The translations under genes were made by a program, and so were the position numbers. The notes under the pieces were generated by a model. It was not told where the DNA came from. It made no database searches and saw nothing but the letters and a program-made list of their open reading frames with translations. A DNA stretch of 13,755 nucleotides from NCBI GenBank assembly GCA_044221135.1, contig JBGAPT010000052.1, positions 1-13,755 of the forward strand, in the 5' to 3' direction. Position 1 is the stretch's first letter, and each line of letters starts with the position of its first letter. The DNA is from UBA4722 sp044221135. GTDB taxonomy: Bacteria > Pseudomonadota > Gammaproteobacteria > DSM-16500. Below are positions 10,104 through 13,755 of this stretch, piece by piece.

Positions 10104-12740
10104 ATGTATAACGCTGCAGCAAAGCCTGTCTATCTCAATGAATATAAAGTCCCTTCTTATTTAATTGATGCTGTTGACCTTGAGTTTGCATTAGGTGAAG
10201 AGGCGACACTCGTCACAAGCAAGCTGACTTGTCAGGTTAATCCAGCTTCGTTGGAGTCTAGTCCAGATTTCATTTTAAATGGGGAAATGTTAGAGCTCAT
10301 TTCCGTAGCGCTGGATGGTAAACAGTTGACAGCAAAACAATTTAAACAAACGGAGACATCGCTCACGATCCTTGCTGTACCTGACACATTTACTTTAGAA
10401 ATTAAAACACGTATTAAACCTCAAGAAAATACAGCATTGAGTGGACTCTATCAATCGAGCGGGAATTTTTGTACACAATGCGAAGCAGAAGGGTTTCGCC
10501 GTATCACTTATTTTTTGGACCGCCCCGATGTGATGGCGCGGTTTACCACTAAAATTATTGCAGATAAAAAACGTTACCCGGTTTTGTTATCGAATGGAAA
10601 TTTAGTGTCGAGTCAACAATTGCCTAATGGACAACATTCCGCAACATGGGTAGATCCTTTTAAAAAGCCTTGTTATTTATTTGCATTAGTCGCAGGTAAT
10701 TTAGAGTGTGCCGAAGATTTTTTTATGACTCAATCTGGCAGACGCGTTGCGCTTCGTATTTATGTAGAGCATGGTAACTTGGATAAATGCGCGCATGCCA
10801 TGCAAGCTGTTAAAAAAGCGATGCGTTGGGATGAAGAAAAATTTGGTTGTGAATATGATTTAGATAATTATATGATTGTGGCCGTTGGCGATTTTAATAT
10901 GGGCGCCATGGAAAACAAAGGGTTAAATATTTTTAATACGCAGTATATTTTAGCTAAACCTGAAACAGCGACTGATATTGATTATGTGCATATTGAATCT
11001 GTTATTGCGCATGAATACTGCCATAACTGGACAGGTAATCGTATTACCTGCCGTGATTGGTTTCAGTTGAGTTTGAAAGAAGGGCTGACTATTTTCCGCG
11101 ATCAAAGTTTTACTGCAGATACCACATCACCTACTGTAGCGCGTATTAATGATGTAATTGATTTGCGTACCAGTCAATTTCCAGAAGATGCAGGCCCTTT
11201 GGCTCATCCTGTTCGTCCTGAATCGTATGTTGAAATTAATAATTTCTATACAGCTACCGTTTATAATAAAGGCGCGGAAGTGATTCGTATGCAACAGACA
11301 TTGATAGGAGACGCTGCTTTTCGTAAAGGGATGGATTTGTATTTTAAGCGTTATGATGGGCAAGCGGTGACTATAGAAGAATTTGTTCAATCAATGGAAG
11401 ATGCATCGGGTATGGATTTGAAGCAATTCCGACTTTGGTACAGTCAAGCTGGAACACCTGTGTTGGATGTCACGGATCATTATGATGCCATACAAAAAAC
11501 ATATACATTGAAAATTAAACAGTCTTGTCAGCCAACACCGCAGCAACCCGAGAAAAAACCTTTTCATATTCCTATAAAAATGGGGTTATTGGATGCATCT
11601 GGCAAAGAGTTAGTGCATGATCTGCTGCATCTTAAACAGCCTGAGCAAGAATTTCAATTTACGGGTGTTGCTGCAAAGCCCATTCCCTCTTTGCTGCGAG
11701 GATTTTCTGCACCTGTTAAAATAAATTATGCCTATTCTGATAGTGCATTGCAGTTATTATTCAGGCATGACACGGATTTATTTAATCGTTGGGAAGCAGG
11801 GCAACGTTATACTATTAAATTAATTTTAAATTTGATTGATGACTATCGGGCAAATAAACCTTTGCTCTTGCCAGCAGATTACATTGCTATTTTTAAAAAT
11901 TTATTAGAAACGATGCAGAATGATAAATTATTGCTTGTTGAAATGTTAACGCTTCCTTCAGAAAAATATTTGTCTGAACAAATGACAGTAATTGATATAG
12001 ATGCGATCCATCATGTTCGTGAATTTGTTTTGAAATCGTTAACACAGCCTTTGCAATCACAGTTTTTTACACTATATCAAGAAAATCATGACAGTCAATC
12101 TGCGCGCGAAGTGACGCTGCAGGCAGTTGCTAAACGACAATTAAAAAATCTGTGTTTAGCGTACTTGATGACTTTGGATGATCATGAAAAATATAAACCA
12201 GTTGCGTTACATCAATTTGAAAATGCTTTAACAGCGAATATGACGGATACGATGGCTGCATTACGTTGCTTGGTCAATGTGGATTGCTCTGAAAAAGAAA
12301 AAGCGTTAGCGCAATTTTATCAACAGTGGCAAAGTGATCCTTTAGTGATTGATAAATGGTTTGCCTTGCAAGCAAGTGCGAAATTGCCGGATACATTAAG
12401 CAGAGTTAAAAGCCTGTTGCAACATCCTGCATTTGATATCAAAAACCCTAATAAAGTGTACGCGTTGATTGGTGCTTTTAGTCACCGTAATCTAGTCCGT
12501 TTTCATGTGGCTAATGGCGAAGGTTATCAATTTTTGGCAGATTGTGTCCGTCAGCTAGATCCTCTTAATCCTCAGGTCGCAGCTCGTATGGTGACACCTC
12601 TCAGTCAATGGCAGCGTTATGATTCAAAGCGGCAACACTTAATGCGGAGTCAGCTAGAAGGTATTTTACAGAACAAGACTATCTCTAGAGATGTGGGCGA
12701 ATTAGTGAGCAAGAGTCTTTTGGCGGATGTGTCTAATTAA
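10104..12740 (+). CDS. pepN: Aminopeptidase N, M1-family zinc metallopeptidase
   Basis: An 878-residue cytoplasmic enzyme (E. coli PepN, 870) that removes N-terminal residues from peptides in late protein turnover. The N-terminal beta domain (about 1-198) includes GLYQSSGNFCTQCEAEGFRR and ITYFLDRPDVMARFTTK. The catalytic domain has the exopeptidase motif GAMEN (267-271) and the zinc site HEYCH-X18-E: H303, E304 (general base), H307 and E326 within NWTGNRITCRDWFQLSLKEG. The E. coli site reads HEYFH, so the variable residue is Cys here. A downstream tyrosine in NNFYTATVYNKGAEVIRM fits the transition-state residue. The beta sandwich and C-terminal helical domain are complete to NLVRFHVANGEGYQFL and KRQHLMRSQLE. 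A TAAGG site lies 5 nt before the ATG. fumC begins 37 nt after the stop and may be co-transcribed. Confidence 0.98.
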   Translation: MYNAAAKPVYLNEYKVPSYLIDAVDLEFALGEEATLVTSKLTCQVNPASLESSPDFILNGEMLELISVALDGKQLTAKQFKQTETSLTILAVPDTFTLEIKTRIKPQENTALSGLYQSSGNFCTQCEAEGFRRITYFLDRPDVMARFTTKIIADKKRYPVLLSNGNLVSSQQLPNGQHSATWVDPFKKPCYLFALVAGNLECAEDFFMTQSGRRVALRIYVEHGNLDKCAHAMQAVKKAMRWDEEKFGCEYDLDNYMIVAVGDFNMGAMENKGLNIFNTQYILAKPETATDIDYVHIESVIAHEYCHNWTGNRITCRDWFQLSLKEGLTIFRDQSFTADTTSPTVARINDVIDLRTSQFPEDAGPLAHPVRPESYVEINNFYTATVYNKGAEVIRMQQTLIGDAAFRKGMDLYFKRYDGQAVTIEEFVQSMEDASGMDLKQFRLWYSQAGTPVLDVTDHYDAIQKTYTLKIKQSCQPTPQQPEKKPFHIPIKMGLLDASGKELVHDLLHLKQPEQEFQFTGVAAKPIPSLLRGFSAPVKINYAYSDSALQLLFRHDTDLFNRWEAGQRYTIKLILNLIDDYRANKPLLLPADYIAIFKNLLETMQNDKLLLVEMLTLPSEKYLSEQMTVIDIDAIHHVREFVLKSLTQPLQSQFFTLYQENHDSQSAREVTLQAVAKRQLKNLCLAYLMTLDDHEKYKPVALHQFENALTANMTDTMAALRCLVNVDCSEKEKALAQFYQQWQSDPLVIDKWFALQASAKLPDTLSRVKSLLQHPAFDIKNPNKVYALIGAFSHRNLVRFHVANGEGYQFLADCVRQLDPLNPQVAARMVTPLSQWQRYDSKRQHLMRSQLEGILQNKTISRDVGELVSKSLLADVSN

Positions 12741-12777
12741 GAAATTTATTTAATTAATATAATGGTGGTGCATACCA

Positions 12778-13755
12778 ATGAATACACGTACTGAGTCCGA
12801 TAGCATGGGTTCTATCGAAGTGCCTGCTGAGGCTTACTGGGGAGCGCAAACACAGCGTTCTATCCATCATTTTGCAATTGGGCAAGATAAAATGCCTAAT
12901 GAATTAATCAGGGCATTTGGATTATTAAAAAAAGCGGCAGCTATCACAAATCATGAGCTGGGTTTATTATCTAAAGAAAAAATGCAATTCATTATGGCTG
13001 TAGCAGATGAAATTATTGCAGGTAAATTATTGGATCAATTTCCGCTTAGCGTTTGGCAAACCGGCAGTGGTACTCAAACAAATATGAATGTAAACGAAGT
13101 GATTGCCAACCGTGCTGCTGACATGGCAGGACAAAAACGCGGCGGTAAAAATCCTATTCATCCCAATGATGATGTCAATCGCTCTCAATCTTCCAACGAT
13201 ACGTTTCCTACAGCGATGCATATTGCTGCTGTAGAATCGATGGTGAAGCGTTTAATCCCGGCATTGAAAGAATTACGAAATGCTTTACACAAAAAACAAC
13301 AAGTGTTTGCTAATATCGTAAAAGTGGGCCGTACTCATTTGCAAGATGCAGTGCCTTTGACTTTAGGCCAGGAATTTTCTGGCTATGTTGCTCAATTGGA
13401 TGCTGCCTTAAAAAATATTGAAAGCACTTTACCTCATTTATATGAACTTGCTTTGGGCGGTACTGCAGTTGGAACGGGTTTAAATGCGCATCCCAGGTTT
13501 GCTAATCTCGTTGCAGGCAATATAGCCAGGCTAACAGAGCTTCCTTTTGTCACAGCTCCCAATAAATTTGCTGCATTAGCTGCGCATGATGCTGTCGTGT
13601 TTGCCAGTGGCGCCCTAAAAACATTGGCTTGTGCTCTCATGAAAATCGCTAATGACATTCGGTGGCTGGGTTCAGGCCCTCGTTGCGGCTTAGGTGAGCT
13701 GATCTTACCGGCTAATGAACCGGGTTCATCTATTATGCCAGGAAAAGTAAATCCC
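12778..13755 (+). CDS. fumC: Class II fumarate hydratase FumC, 3' end beyond the window
   Basis: The first 326 residues of an enzyme that is about 465 long in E. coli; the frame is open at the window edge. It is an oxygen-stable, iron-free tetramer converting fumarate and malate in the TCA cycle. It opens TESDSMGSIEVPAEAYWGAQ. Active-site blocks are WQTGSGTQTNMNVNEV (93-108), HPNDDVNRSQSSNDTFPTAM (128-147), GRTHLQDAVPLTLGQE (184-199, H187 as conserved His) and the superfamily signature GSSIMPGKVNP (316-326) with the catalytic serine loop. The last codon of the window falls at the end of that signature. The ATG aligns with E. coli FumC. Only a poor GGTGGTG ribosome site is visible. TATAAT (12758-12763) is a perfect -10 box but would leave a leader of under 10 nt. 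Confidence 0.97.
   Translation, partial: MNTRTESDSMGSIEVPAEAYWGAQTQRSIHHFAIGQDKMPNELIRAFGLLKKAAAITNHELGLLSKEKMQFIMAVADEIIAGKLLDQFPLSVWQTGSGTQTNMNVNEVIANRAADMAGQKRGGKNPIHPNDDVNRSQSSNDTFPTAMHIAAVESMVKRLIPALKELRNALHKKQQVFANIVKVGRTHLQDAVPLTLGQEFSGYVAQLDAALKNIESTLPHLYELALGGTAVGTGLNAHPRFANLVAGNIARLTELPFVTAPNKFAALAAHDAVVFASGALKTLACALMKIANDIRWLGSGPRCGLGELILPANEPGSSIMPGKVNP

Noticed and set aside
11127..11390. Minus-strand open frame inside pepN
   Set aside because: Antisense to the conserved PepN catalytic domain with no start signal; chance open frame.
13027..13658. Minus-strand open frames of 64 and 74 codons
   Set aside because: They are antisense to fumC, which is clearly coding on the plus strand to the end of the window.

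Overview
This 13.8-kb, AT-rich window looks like chromosomal housekeeping DNA from a gammaproteobacterium. A lineage near Legionellales/Coxiellaceae is my guess from protein style and base composition; no marker in the window proves it. The order rplM-rpsI, sspA-sspB, then a convergent BON lipoprotein-diaA-yraN-lpoA operon, then rsmI and rnpB, matches (from memory) the order in Pseudomonas. The petABC (cytochrome bc1) genes usual between rpsI and sspA are absent, and a tRNA-Gln gene lies there instead. E. coli keeps the rsmI-lpoA-yraN-diaA-dolP block.

Layout. 1-312 holds the end of a dispersed palindromic repeat, a 21-bp tandem array and a strong hairpin. 313-702 (-) is an HU-family protein with a lysine-rich N-terminal extension. 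703-1146 holds a second inverted-repeat element and a possible rplM promoter/leader. 1147-1983 (+) is the rplM-rpsI operon: rplM is broken by an out-of-frame internal deletion of about 46 nt, and rpsI carries an acidic in-frame insertion. tRNA-Gln(CUG) follows at 2043-2116. sspA-sspB (+, 2246-3333) encode a transcription-associated GST-fold protein and the ClpXP adaptor. The (-) operon 3420-7003 (read lpoA, yraN, diaA, dolP, dolP paralogue) concerns the cell envelope and replication initiation and has overlapping genes. rsmI (+) is divergent from it and is followed by RNase P RNA (8217-8576).

8582-9034 is a tandem duplication of about 236 bp containing two copies of the palindrome-ended element; the duplicated unit includes the last codons of ubiG. 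ubiG (-, ubiquinone synthesis) is divergent from a small Met/Gln/Pro-rich exported protein of unknown function. Then come pepN (aminopeptidase N) and a fumC (class II fumarase) cut by the window end at its active-site signature.

I see no defence system, prophage, CRISPR array or biosynthetic cluster. The points of interest are the damaged rplM next to an altered rpsI, the two families of small inverted-repeat elements, a perfect 18-bp inverted repeat around a TATAAT box before rsmI, a duplicated DolP-like lipoprotein, a shortened LpoA and the small exported protein.
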